64,000 nt of DNA from CAZUNB01 sp044227985. Lineage in GTDB: Bacteria > Patescibacteriota > Saccharimonadia > Saccharimonadales > JAGPDM01. Below, one piece after another: positions 51,897 through 60,163 of the stretch; the first letter of the stretch is position 1, and the number at the start of each line of letters is the position of its first letter. The stretch lies in the NCBI GenBank assembly GCA_044227985.1, contig JBGAVT010000001.1, positions 44,245 through 108,244 on the forward strand, in the 5' to 3' direction. The translations under genes and the position numbers were made by a program. The notes under the pieces are model-generated. The model was not told the origin of the DNA. It made no database searches and worked only from the letters and a program-made list of their open reading frames with translations.

Positions 51897-52980
51897 TAGT
51901 GAAATGATGTTACGAGCAATTGAACTAGCCAAGAATGGACGAGGTCAAACCGCACCGAATCCGATGGTTGGTGCTGTTATCGTTAAAAACGACGAGGTCG
52001 TTGCAGAGGGCTATCATCACAAGGTTGGCCAAGCACACGCAGAAATCGATGCTATTAACAATTCTACTGAGAACCTAGAAGGTGCGACCATGTTTGTAAC
52101 ACTGGAACCTTGCTCGCATGTCGGACGAACAGCACCTTGTGTCGATGCTATAATTGCCGCCGGAATTTCGAAAGTTGTCTGTTCAACAAAAGATCCAAAC
52201 GTGTTAGTTTCTGGCAAAGGTATCGAGAAGCTTACCGAGGCTGGAATTGATGTAGTCATCGGTGAACAGGCTGATAAATCGAGATTACTTAATCAAGATT
52301 TTTTTACTTTTCACGAAAAAAAACGACCACTCATAGCAGTTAAATTTGCCGCCAGTCTTGACGGTAAAATCGCTACAAAAACTGGTGACTCAAAATGGAT
52401 TACTTCAGAGAAAACACGAAAGCTAGCTCGAAAGTTGCGAGGGGATTATCAGGCAATTCTAGTCGGTATTAATACCGTACTGTCCGATGACCCACACCTT
52501 GGTGTTCGTGATTCGTCAGCGCATGATCCACTTCGAATCGTGCTAGACTCGGAGCTTCGTACACCACTCGATGCCCGAGTTTTGCGAGATAAAAACGTGA
52601 TTATAGTCACTACTGAAAAAGCGATACTAAGCCGAATTAAAGAATTTGAAAACCGAGGAATTGTTTTGGTAACATTGCCTACAGAGACAATCGAATTAGA
52701 GCAACTACTTGATGAACTATACACTCGTAATATTATCAGTCTGTTTGTCGAAGGTGGAAGTAAAGTAATAAGTAGCTTTATCGATGCCAAACTGGTTGAC
52801 AGGATCTATGCATTTTATGGGCCAGTAATTATCGGTGGTGATGGATCACTTCCATCTATCGGCGGTAGTGGCTTTGAAACTATTGCTGAATCATTGCATG
52901 TAACAGGAATCGAATTACAGCAGATTGGACAAGATATTTTTATAAGTGGCAATGTAAGCAGCCATAAAAGGAGAAAATAA
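51883..52980 (+). CDS. ribD: Bifunctional pyrimidine deaminase/reductase
   Basis: RibD (365 residues) carries out the second and third steps of riboflavin synthesis. The N-terminal deaminase has GQAHAEIDAI and LEPCSHVGRTAPC for zinc; the C-terminal reductase has VKFAASLDGKIAT, SKWITSE and LFVEGGSKVISSF. The fused length is typical. It overlaps the fusion gene by 14 bp and touches ribH at its stop codon. Confidence 0.95.
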   Translation: MMKSDSEMMLRAIELAKNGRGQTAPNPMVGAVIVKNDEVVAEGYHHKVGQAHAEIDAINNSTENLEGATMFVTLEPCSHVGRTAPCVDAIIAAGISKVVCSTKDPNVLVSGKGIEKLTEAGIDVVIGEQADKSRLLNQDFFTFHEKKRPLIAVKFAASLDGKIATKTGDSKWITSEKTRKLARKLRGDYQAILVGINTVLSDDPHLGVRDSSAHDPLRIVLDSELRTPLDARVLRDKNVIIVTTEKAILSRIKEFENRGIVLVTLPTETIELEQLLDELYTRNIISLFVEGGSKVISSFIDAKLVDRIYAFYGPVIIGGDGSLPSIGGSGFETIAESLHVTGIELQQIGQDIFISGNVSSHKRRK

Positions 52981-53459
52981 TGGATATATCAAAACTAAAA
53001 ATCGGATTAGTATCAGCCAGCCTTGGCCATATGCAGGCACGAGAACGAACACACACAACACTAGTACGTTCGAGCGTTGATGGCGCAGTAGCAGAGCTGA
53101 TCAATCTTGGTATAAACATTGATGAGCAGATCATTCAAAAAGAAGTTGCGGGCGTTTTAGAAATTCCACTGATGTGCAAGATCCTAATTGAAAGACAGCA
53201 ACTCGATGGAATTATTGCTTTTGGTTTAATTATCGACGGCGGTATCTACCGACATGAATTTGTAGCTCAAAACTCGCTCGATACTTTGATGCAAATCTCG
53301 TTAAATACAAACACTCCAGTCGCATCATGCATACTCACTCCACAAACTAAAAATGCAGTTGAGAATGAATTTGATATGCTCTTAGATCATCTCAATGACA
53401 AGGGCACAGAGTCAGCACGAGCACTGCTACAACAAATTGAATTACTTAATGGCGTTTAA
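52980..53459 (+). CDS. ribH: 6,7-dimethyl-8-ribityllumazine synthase, type II-like
   Basis: A 159-residue lumazine synthase that condenses the pyrimidine with the four-carbon DHBP unit. Its DGGIYRHEFVAQ and PVASCILTPQ segments resemble RibH2 (decameric, type II) rather than the icosahedral type, and EIPLMCKIL corresponds to the PGAFEIP strand. The N-terminal part is short. It starts on the ribD stop (TAATG). The DHBP substrate needs RibB, which is not encoded in the window. Confidence 0.88.
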   Translation: MDISKLKIGLVSASLGHMQARERTHTTLVRSSVDGAVAELINLGINIDEQIIQKEVAGVLEIPLMCKILIERQQLDGIIAFGLIIDGGIYRHEFVAQNSLDTLMQISLNTNTPVASCILTPQTKNAVENEFDMLLDHLNDKGTESARALLQQIELLNGV

Positions 53460-53464
53460 AGTAT

Positions 53465-55156
53465 CTAGCCGAGCTTATCAAATAGTTCATCGAGACTGAG
53501 CAACTGATTTTCGCTACTGTTTCGATGTTTATATTCCACTTTATTGGCTTCGATTGTTTTAGGACTGACAACTACACGGTGCGGCACACCGATTAAATCA
53601 GCATCTGCAAATTTTTCACCTGGTCTTTGTTTTCGATCATCATAAATAACTTCAATGTTCTTTTCTTGCAATTGTTTGTACAATGACTCGACTGCATTGA
53701 TAACAGCTTCGTCATTACCGATGTTAATCAAAAACACTTGAGCTGGCGCAATGTTATCTTGCCAAACAAGTCCCTTATCGTCCGCAAAAATCTCTGCAAT
53801 TGTAGCCATCGTTCGACCAATACCAAAACCGTAACAACCCATATAGTATGGTTGCTTCTCGCCGTTTTCATCGGTATATGCTGCGCCTTCCATGAGTTTA
53901 CTATAGTGATAACCAAGCTGAAAAATATTTCCAACTTCAATACCTTTTTTCTCTATTAGGACCTTGCCATTCGGTGCCTGCATGCCTGCTTTGGCCAATT
54001 TAATGTCATAGAATTCTTCAGGCTCTTCAATATCACGACCAAAATTGACGTTCATAGTATGAAAGTCCGTTTTGTTAGCACCCATTTCAAAGTTTTTTCT
54101 ACCTTTCATCGACTCATCCATGACAATACGGACTTCTTTGGGAAGATTTAGTATGCCGGCATAACCAACTTCAGCACCAGTAACTCGTTTAACGGTTTCT
54201 GCACTTGCTAGGGCCAATGGTGAACCACCTATAATTGATTCTAACTTGGTTTTATTAACCTCATACTCGCCACCGATTGCAGCCGCTATCACGTCACCTT
54301 TTTCACTCTCGAACAGAATTGTCTTGGTTGTATCAGTGGTTTTTATTCCAAGATGTTCAGCTAATTTCTCAACACCAATTATTCCCTTGCCTTCGACTTC
54401 TTCTATCGGCTTCATCTCTTCGTCGCTCTGCTGAGTTTCGAAAATGAATTGAGCCACATCCTCGTGAGCTTTGTAGCTACCATCTTCAGTAACGAAGTAA
54501 GTACTTTCACCGATGTCGCTCTCAGCAACAAACTCATGTGAGTACTCACCACCGATATAGCCGTTATCTGCTTCGATAACATCAACCTTTAATCCTAGCT
54601 CATCAAAAATATCCTGATAAACATCCCACATCTGCTTATATGTTTGTTTGAACTGATCTTCAGTCCCAAAGCTATAGGCATCTTTCATGACGAACTCTCT
54701 AACTCGCAGCAGTCCACCTCTTGATCGTAGTTCGTCTCGAAACTTCATGGAAAATTGATAGATATTGAACGGCAAATCTTTATAACTAACGTTGAATCCT
54801 CGAACTACATCAACCATCATTTCCTCGGCTGTACCGCCAAGTGCGAATGAAGCGCCTCGTCGATCTTTCATTTCCATCAACTCAAAACCTGCAGTATCGG
54901 TTCGGTTCGTCTCCTGCCATAACTCAAGCGGGTGAAGTACAGGCGTTACCATCTCTTGGGCATCCGCTTTATCCATATGCTTTCGGACTATATCAATTAT
55001 CTTATTGTGCACTTTTAGACCGAGCGGCAAGAAATAATACCTTCCAGCTGTTGACTCGCGAATAAATCCAGCTTGAGTAAGTAATTTATGAGACTTAATC
55101 GTATACTTTGCGCCTTCAGTTTTTGATGTACGGCCAAATATTTTTGAATATCGCAT
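53465..55156 (-). CDS. proS: Prolyl-tRNA synthetase, bacterial type
   Basis: A 563-residue class II synthetase. The catalytic core has TPVLHPLELW, FSMKFRDELRSRGGLLRVREF (motif 2 in two short parts) and YGFGIGRTMATI (motif 3), with a YbaK-like editing insertion at about 225-375 (KTILFESEKGDVIAAAI; GYAGILNLP). The C-terminal anticodon domain has VIYDDRKQRPGEKFADADLIG. AAAGG is seven bases before the ATG. It converges with ribH at a 5-bp gap. Confidence 0.97.
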   Translation of the reverse strand: MRYSKIFGRTSKTEGAKYTIKSHKLLTQAGFIRESTAGRYYFLPLGLKVHNKIIDIVRKHMDKADAQEMVTPVLHPLELWQETNRTDTAGFELMEMKDRRGASFALGGTAEEMMVDVVRGFNVSYKDLPFNIYQFSMKFRDELRSRGGLLRVREFVMKDAYSFGTEDQFKQTYKQMWDVYQDIFDELGLKVDVIEADNGYIGGEYSHEFVAESDIGESTYFVTEDGSYKAHEDVAQFIFETQQSDEEMKPIEEVEGKGIIGVEKLAEHLGIKTTDTTKTILFESEKGDVIAAAIGGEYEVNKTKLESIIGGSPLALASAETVKRVTGAEVGYAGILNLPKEVRIVMDESMKGRKNFEMGANKTDFHTMNVNFGRDIEEPEEFYDIKLAKAGMQAPNGKVLIEKKGIEVGNIFQLGYHYSKLMEGAAYTDENGEKQPYYMGCYGFGIGRTMATIAEIFADDKGLVWQDNIAPAQVFLINIGNDEAVINAVESLYKQLQEKNIEVIYDDRKQRPGEKFADADLIGVPHRVVVSPKTIEANKVEYKHRNSSENQLLSLDELFDKLG

Positions 55157-55216
55157 AGAAACCTTTCATTAACGAAACTTCCTACTAGTGTAAACAGCGC
55201 AGAGCTTAAAGTAAAA

Positions 55217-56722
55217 TTAGCGTTTAAGTTCTTTGTAAGCTCGCTTCAACACATTGAGCATAGTGCTGTATTCTTGATTGTTCCTCTGCAGCTTACAGTA
55301 AAAATAAACGACGTTATCTACAACTTCGATATTTATTGGTAGGTTAAAGTCGTGAAGCTCAAGCATGAACTGTGGATTGAGCAATTCGAATACCGTTACT
55401 TGCTCGAGGTTAGTAGCATAAACGTTATAACGTTTATTGAAATCCCCCCACTCGAGTTCAACCTTTTCATAGCCTGACGGCTTCTTGTCGCCGAATATCT
55501 TAAATTTGCCACCATCGTCAGTACGACGTATCAAGATTCCACCATAGCTCTTTGGAAGACTAATCTGACCAACTAAATAACTTTCAGTTCTATCGTTATC
55601 TTCACCCATCTTATCGATAAGGACGTTTAGCGTATAGAGTTGGACTAGTAGATCATCCCAGCGTCCAATGATGTGGTTGTTGATGTCATTGGAGCTAAAC
55701 TTACCCTGATCGAAAAGCTGTCCACGTTTCGGCAGTAAAAGCCGACCAATATCAAGTTTGTAATACATGTTGTTTTGCGAGGCAAAGTCTCGCAGGGTTT
55801 TTAGCTCTGACCGCCTATCGGCAGTAGCTGGGAGTATATCTGCTAATACCCATTGGTCATTTTGACGTGCAAAGTACCAAGTTTCAGTGAATGGAGTAGC
55901 TTCACTATCAATAACATCATTAGTGGTAACCTCTATCAGCGCTGATGATATATTAGCTTTGATATCAACAACAAGCCGGTCTTGATCATTCTGCTCGCTA
56001 TCAGCAACTTGCTTGATAGCTATAGCCTGAATCTCAATAGATTTTATGGTATCTTGTCGGCCAAGATCTTTTAGCGCTTCAAGTAACAGTGCATTGTGTT
56101 GATAAAATGATGGTGTGAGATAAGTTTGCATATTCGCCAGATTAAAACTTCCCCAGTCTGTTTGAAATTGTGTAAACACTTGCTCGACACGAGGCTTAAC
56201 CGTGGCATAGTCCCATGTCTTGTCATCCCCAGAAGCAGTTGACAATTTTTGAGCGTTTTTCTGGTCAAGCTTTACACTTCGGTATAACTTCCAATTACGA
56301 GAGCCGAAGAAAACCCCAAGCAAAGCAGCCGGTACAAACGCTATACCTACCGGAAGATTGATAAAAGATATTCCAATGCCAAAGCCGAACGCAGCTACTA
56401 CACCGATAATAATAGAAACTTTATGAAAATTAATATCATCACCAGTAGTTAGACTCTTTCTAATTTTTGAAATGATATACCTAAAGACGAGTGCGATGAT
56501 TGGACTACTGATTAATAAAGCGACTAAAAGAACTGCTAAAGCGTCTGATATAGGCGCGCCACCACCTGAAGATGTTGAGGGTCCACTGTTATATGAAGAG
56601 CCTCCATAGGAACCACCTCCAGACGAACCGCCACCACCGCCAGATGAGCCGCCACCGCCAGCTCTGGCGAACAACTCCAAAGCCAAATAAACACTACCAA
56701 ATAATATATTCATTATATTCAA
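55217..56722 (-). CDS. Tim44-like domain membrane protein with Gly/Ser-rich linker
   Basis: The 501-residue product begins with a hydrophobic segment, then a Gly/Ser-rich linker (about 20-50), two membrane segments (about 62-85 and 100-140) and a cytoplasmic or outer Tim44-like domain (about 165-310, RVEQVFTQFQTDWGSFNL and AIKQVADSEQ; TETWYFARQNDQWVLADI). The rest is a second alpha/beta region of unknown type. Tim44-like proteins associate with membranes and protein transport. The low-complexity linker is a simple GGN/AGC repeat. Confidence 0.8.
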   Translation of the reverse strand: MNIMNILFGSVYLALELFARAGGGGSSGGGGGSSGGGSYGGSSYNSGPSTSSGGGAPISDALAVLLVALLISSPIIALVFRYIISKIRKSLTTGDDINFHKVSIIIGVVAAFGFGIGISFINLPVGIAFVPAALLGVFFGSRNWKLYRSVKLDQKNAQKLSTASGDDKTWDYATVKPRVEQVFTQFQTDWGSFNLANMQTYLTPSFYQHNALLLEALKDLGRQDTIKSIEIQAIAIKQVADSEQNDQDRLVVDIKANISSALIEVTTNDVIDSEATPFTETWYFARQNDQWVLADILPATADRRSELKTLRDFASQNNMYYKLDIGRLLLPKRGQLFDQGKFSSNDINNHIIGRWDDLLVQLYTLNVLIDKMGEDNDRTESYLVGQISLPKSYGGILIRRTDDGGKFKIFGDKKPSGYEKVELEWGDFNKRYNVYATNLEQVTVFELLNPQFMLELHDFNLPINIEVVDNVVYFYCKLQRNNQEYSTMLNVLKRAYKELKR

Positions 56723-56754
56723 CTATACACTACCGAAATAAGCTCGGCTACTAA

Positions 56755-57528
56755 CTAAGCTTTCTTATATAAAACAGTCGATATAGTGGCAAAAACAATC
56801 ATAATTGCAAAGCACCACAGAATTGCAGGGATAACATTCTCGTAGCTACCAGCTCCAAGCGTTAATTCACGAGCAGCACTTGCTACCCGAGATACCGGCT
56901 GATTATCAGCAAAGACCTGTAGCCAATCCGGCATAGACTCAGTCGGCACAAAAATAGAGCTAGCAAAAGCTAACGGAAAAACCCAAATTAAGCCAAGTGC
57001 TTGTGCGCTCTCCGGATCTTTCGCCAAAAGACCGATTGTCGTACTAATCCAGCTCATACTAAAGCTGAACAACAAGACAATTCCAAAAGCCGCTAAAGCC
57101 TGTAGGATAGTACCGCCTAGTTCAAAGCCTATTAAGAAACCGAGCACAGCCATAGCACTTAAAACAATCGCGTTTCGAACAAGATCAGCAAAAGCTCGGC
57201 CAGCTACAACGGCAAACCGGCTCATCGGCAATGACTTAAAACGATTAATAATTCCTTGATTAAGGTCATCCGCCATTGCAATTGTTGCCTGGGTTGAACC
57301 AAACAATACTACTTGAACCATGATGCCTGGAAGTAAGAAGATTATGTATTTATCGATCCCAGGTGGCAAACGAAGTGCACCGCCAAAGACGAAATTGAAC
57401 AATAGCAATATCATTAATGGCTGAACTGTACTAAATATGATCAACCGCGGAACGCGCTTGTATTTTATAAGATTTCGTATGGTTACAACCCAAGTGTCAT
57501 TAAGTGTTGCTCTAAATTTATTCATCAC
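56755..57528 (-). CDS. ABC-2 type transporter permease (DrrB-like)
   Basis: A 257-residue permease with six membrane segments and the ABC-2 signature PLAFASSIFVPTESMPDWLQ in short parts. It resembles DrrB of daunorubicin export. It overlaps the ATPase gene by 11 bp, so the pair forms one exporter. Its cargo could be a drug, lipid or polysaccharide. Confidence 0.88.
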   Translation of the reverse strand: MMNKFRATLNDTWVVTIRNLIKYKRVPRLIIFSTVQPLMILLLFNFVFGGALRLPPGIDKYIIFLLPGIMVQVVLFGSTQATIAMADDLNQGIINRFKSLPMSRFAVVAGRAFADLVRNAIVLSAMAVLGFLIGFELGGTILQALAAFGIVLLFSFSMSWISTTIGLLAKDPESAQALGLIWVFPLAFASSIFVPTESMPDWLQVFADNQPVSRVASAARELTLGAGSYENVIPAILWCFAIMIVFATISTVLYKKA

Positions 57529-58468
57529 TATCTCCTGTCAACTGTAAGAACACATCATCAAGGCTCGGTTGCGCCAAACTGACATGGGCAATTTCTATTT
57601 TGGCATTTCTGAGGGCGTCAATACTCGCTTCGAGATCTTTAACACCATTTTTTACTGTATACATGACCGCACCAGTACGATCAAAATCGATTGGGCTAGT
57701 GGCAATTCCTGCCTTGTCGAGCGCTATTTTAGCTTGTTTTGTTTTACTCCGGTCGCTAAGCTCAAACGATAATTGATCGGCACCAAGGGCTCGTTTTAAT
57801 TCGTTACTTGTACCTTCAGCAACAACTTCTCCCTTATTAATCACTACGATATTATCAGCCAATTCATCAGCCTCTTCGAGATACTGAGTAGTCAGAAGTA
57901 ACGTAGTACCGTCGTCTACCATTTCACGAATTAATGCCCAAAGATCAATCCTTGTTTTTGGATCAAGGCCTGTCGTTGGTTCATCGAGGAACAGTACTTC
58001 TGGACGATAGAGTAAACTTGCACCAAGGTCGAGTCGTCGACGCATACCTCCAGAGTATCCCTTAACAGTTCGATCGGCTGCATCTTCAAGGGAGATCCTT
58101 CTCAGAACTTCAGCTGCTCGTTTCTTAGCCTCCACTTTACCCAAGTGATACAATCGTCCAACCATCTCTAGGTTCTCACGACCAGTTAGATTTTCATCAA
58201 CTGCAGCAAACTGCCCTGCTAAACCAATTTTTTCTCTTACTTTAGCTGGGTCTTTTGCAACATCGATTCCTGCGACACGTGCTGACCCACCAGTCGGACG
58301 TGATAATGTTGCCAAAATATCGACGAGCGTAGTTTTGCCTGAACCGTTAGGACCAAGTAAACCCAATATTTGCCCCTTTTTAACCTGTAGACTGATATCT
58401 TTTATAGCAACTGTTCGACCTTGGCTGTCATCGAATATTTTTTCTATTTTGTCTACTTCAATAATCAT
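57518..58468 (-). CDS. ABC transporter ATPase (DrrA-like)
   Basis: A 316-residue ATPase with GLLGPNGSGKTTLVD (Walker A), GYSGGMRRRLDL (ABC signature), LFLDEPTTGLDP (Walker B) and a C-terminal domain of about 90 residues typical of the DrrA branch. It starts the exporter operon. A perfect palindrome at 58470-58493 touches the start codon, and TATACT ends eight bases before the ATG, so the mRNA is probably leaderless and repressible. Confidence 0.92.
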   Translation of the reverse strand: MIIEVDKIEKIFDDSQGRTVAIKDISLQVKKGQILGLLGPNGSGKTTLVDILATLSRPTGGSARVAGIDVAKDPAKVREKIGLAGQFAAVDENLTGRENLEMVGRLYHLGKVEAKKRAAEVLRRISLEDAADRTVKGYSGGMRRRLDLGASLLYRPEVLFLDEPTTGLDPKTRIDLWALIREMVDDGTTLLLTTQYLEEADELADNIVVINKGEVVAEGTSNELKRALGADQLSFELSDRSKTKQAKIALDKAGIATSPIDFDRTGAVMYTVKNGVKDLEASIDALRNAKIEIAHVSLAQPSLDDVFLQLTGDSDE

Positions 58469-58469
58469 T

Positions 58470-58493
58470 ACGTTTAAGTATACACTTAAACGT
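58470..58493. promoter_or_regulatory. Operator-like 24-bp palindrome at the exporter promoter
   Basis: ACGTTTAAGT-ATAC-ACTTAAACGT is a perfect inverted repeat with 10-bp arms. It covers the candidate -10 box (TATACT on the minus strand) and ends one base before the ATPase start codon, so a dimeric repressor bound here would block transcription. No regulator gene is adjacent. Confidence 0.7.
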
Positions 58494-58532
58494 CAAGTGT
58501 TTTAAGTATTTTGATGACTAATTACGACCAGA

Positions 58533-58679
58533 CTAACGCTGAGATTCAGTAACTTCACCCGTTTTTGTTTTATCTTTACTACTTTCGGCGGCTATAAAAA
58601 AACCACCAACAAATGCAACAATAATTGCGATAAGAGCAGTAATTATCAGTAAGATATTATTAAGTTTTCCTTTTTGCAT
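58533..58679 (-). CDS. 48-residue single-pass membrane protein
   Basis: The frame begins ATG at 58679 with AAAGGG eight bases upstream and encodes MQKGKLNNI, a strongly hydrophobic membrane helix (about residues 9-33) and a polar Lys/Thr-rich tail. It is too short for many gene finders. It lies between the HAD gene and the exporter operon, outside both reading frames. Function unknown; small membrane proteins often bind transporters. Confidence 0.65.
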   Translation of the reverse strand: MQKGKLNNILLIITALIAIIVAFVGGFFIAAESSKDKTKTGEVTESQR

Positions 58680-58710
58680 ACTGATTACCCTTTTATAACT
58701 TTATTGTACG

Positions 58711-59319
58711 CTATGATTCAAAGCTTTTCAGGAATTCTTGCAATGCATCCATGTCATTCTCGGCGTCATCATGAAAATACGTTCTCCAACCAAGTTGTTT
58801 CGGTATTTCAAGATTTGACTCAGTGTTTTCGATAAATAAGATTTCGTCTGGAGCAACATCAAGCCTGTCGACGGCAAGCTGAAAGATTTCAATATCCTTC
58901 TTGGTGTGACCTACATCACCGGAAGATATTATTCGATCAAATTTACTATCAAGCATGAATTCGTTTCGAACTTTTTTAATCCTAATCTTCGATTGATTAG
59001 TAATTATCCCAACAATAACACTTCGAGCCCGTAAATCACTTACTAGATTAAACATAGCTTGGTTTGGCGTTACTGCAACCATACCTTGGTACAACAGCTC
59101 GGAAGTTACTGTTGCTCCAATCTCTTGACTGATAATATTTAACTCATCGTCATAATCAAGCTTACCAGTCAACATCTCTTCATGTCTTCTATTGAGCGCT
59201 GTCAATATTACCCTGAAATCAATGTTCAGTTTAGTCTCAAGATATTGCGATAACGCAAATGAGCCCCTTGCCTCTAGTGTCAATACTCCATCAAAATCAA
59301 AGAATACAGCCTTAATCAT
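58711..59319 (-). CDS. HAD-superfamily hydrolase
   Basis: The 202-residue protein has the HAD motifs FFDFDGVLT (nucleophile Asp), GIITNQS, GHTKKDIEIF with the Lys, and LFIENTESNL, which replaces the usual acidic DD pair with EN. It probably removes phosphate from a sugar phosphate or nucleotide. TATACT ends seven bases before the ATG. Confidence 0.85.
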   Translation of the reverse strand: MIKAVFFDFDGVLTLEARGSFALSQYLETKLNIDFRVILTALNRRHEEMLTGKLDYDDELNIISQEIGATVTSELLYQGMVAVTPNQAMFNLVSDLRARSVIVGIITNQSKIRIKKVRNEFMLDSKFDRIISSGDVGHTKKDIEIFQLAVDRLDVAPDEILFIENTESNLEIPKQLGWRTYFHDDAENDMDALQEFLKSFES

Positions 59320-59334
59320 TCATATTAGTATAAC

Positions 59335-60108
59335 CTACGGGCGCAGTGTGCCGGCAAAAACCTGCCATGCAAGAGCCGACTTTGCTACAAGGCTGAGAAC
59401 CACATACGCACGCTCGCCATAAATGTAGTCTTTCCACGGACCAATCTTTTTATATTGCAAGATCATGTTTACTGCAAAGCTACTAAAGAAGACAAAGATT
59501 GAGACAAATATCCAGTACACAAAAGTCGGTGGTTTACTTCCTTGATCAGCCGATAGCCAGAAGTAAAAACCGATTGTTAACCATGGAACAATTCCAGCAA
59601 AACTGCCGATGTAATAGCTGAGCCAATTAGTTTTATCGGTTGTTTGGTTGTGGATTTCCATAACCAAACCAAGTAGGTTCATGATAGCTGTCAGTGCAAA
59701 TATCATCGCCAAACTCATGAAATCATAAATACCAACTAGTAAAGAGATCGGGATCATCATCGTACTAGCCGATAATGCGTATTCTATCCAACGAGCTTTG
59801 TTTAAACCCTTTGAGAGGTCACTATTGTATTGCTTATTGTAAACGGTAGCTATGATCAAATGAGCCACAGCTGAGAGAAACAAGAAGACAACTATTAAAA
59901 TTGGGAGAGATATATTGAAGAGTTCAGTATTAGCCGGCTCGAGCGAACGACTAGCTTCATTAAAACTTAAGAAACTCCCACTGATTGGTAAGCTAAAATC
60001 TTTGCTCAGAGCAAGGATTGCAAAGCCTTGTATGGCGTGGACTGCCGCCATGATTAGATTAAATTTTCGTAAACCCATAAACTGCTTCGATGTAATTTTT
60101 TTACTCAT
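59335..60108 (-). CDS. Heliorhodopsin
   Basis: This 257-residue seven-helix retinal protein belongs to the heliorhodopsin family. The retinal Schiff-base Lys is at about residue 243 in SLVAKSALAWQVFAGTL, and the counterion Glu at about 109 in RWIEYALSASTMM; both are hallmark segments. Heliorhodopsins insert with the N-terminus inside the cell, opposite to type 1 rhodopsins, and are light sensors or regulators rather than pumps. I used ATG 60108, because TAAAAT ends six bases upstream. No retinal-making gene is in the window, so retinal may come from outside. Confidence 0.93.
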   Translation of the reverse strand: MSKKITSKQFMGLRKFNLIMAAVHAIQGFAILALSKDFSLPISGSFLSFNEASRSLEPANTELFNISLPILIVVFLFLSAVAHLIIATVYNKQYNSDLSKGLNKARWIEYALSASTMMIPISLLVGIYDFMSLAMIFALTAIMNLLGLVMEIHNQTTDKTNWLSYYIGSFAGIVPWLTIGFYFWLSADQGSKPPTFVYWIFVSIFVFFSSFAVNMILQYKKIGPWKDYIYGERAYVVLSLVAKSALAWQVFAGTLRP

Positions 60109-60163
60109 AAACAAATTTTAACATACTGGTTATCAACAAAACAGAAGCGTCTATGAACATACG

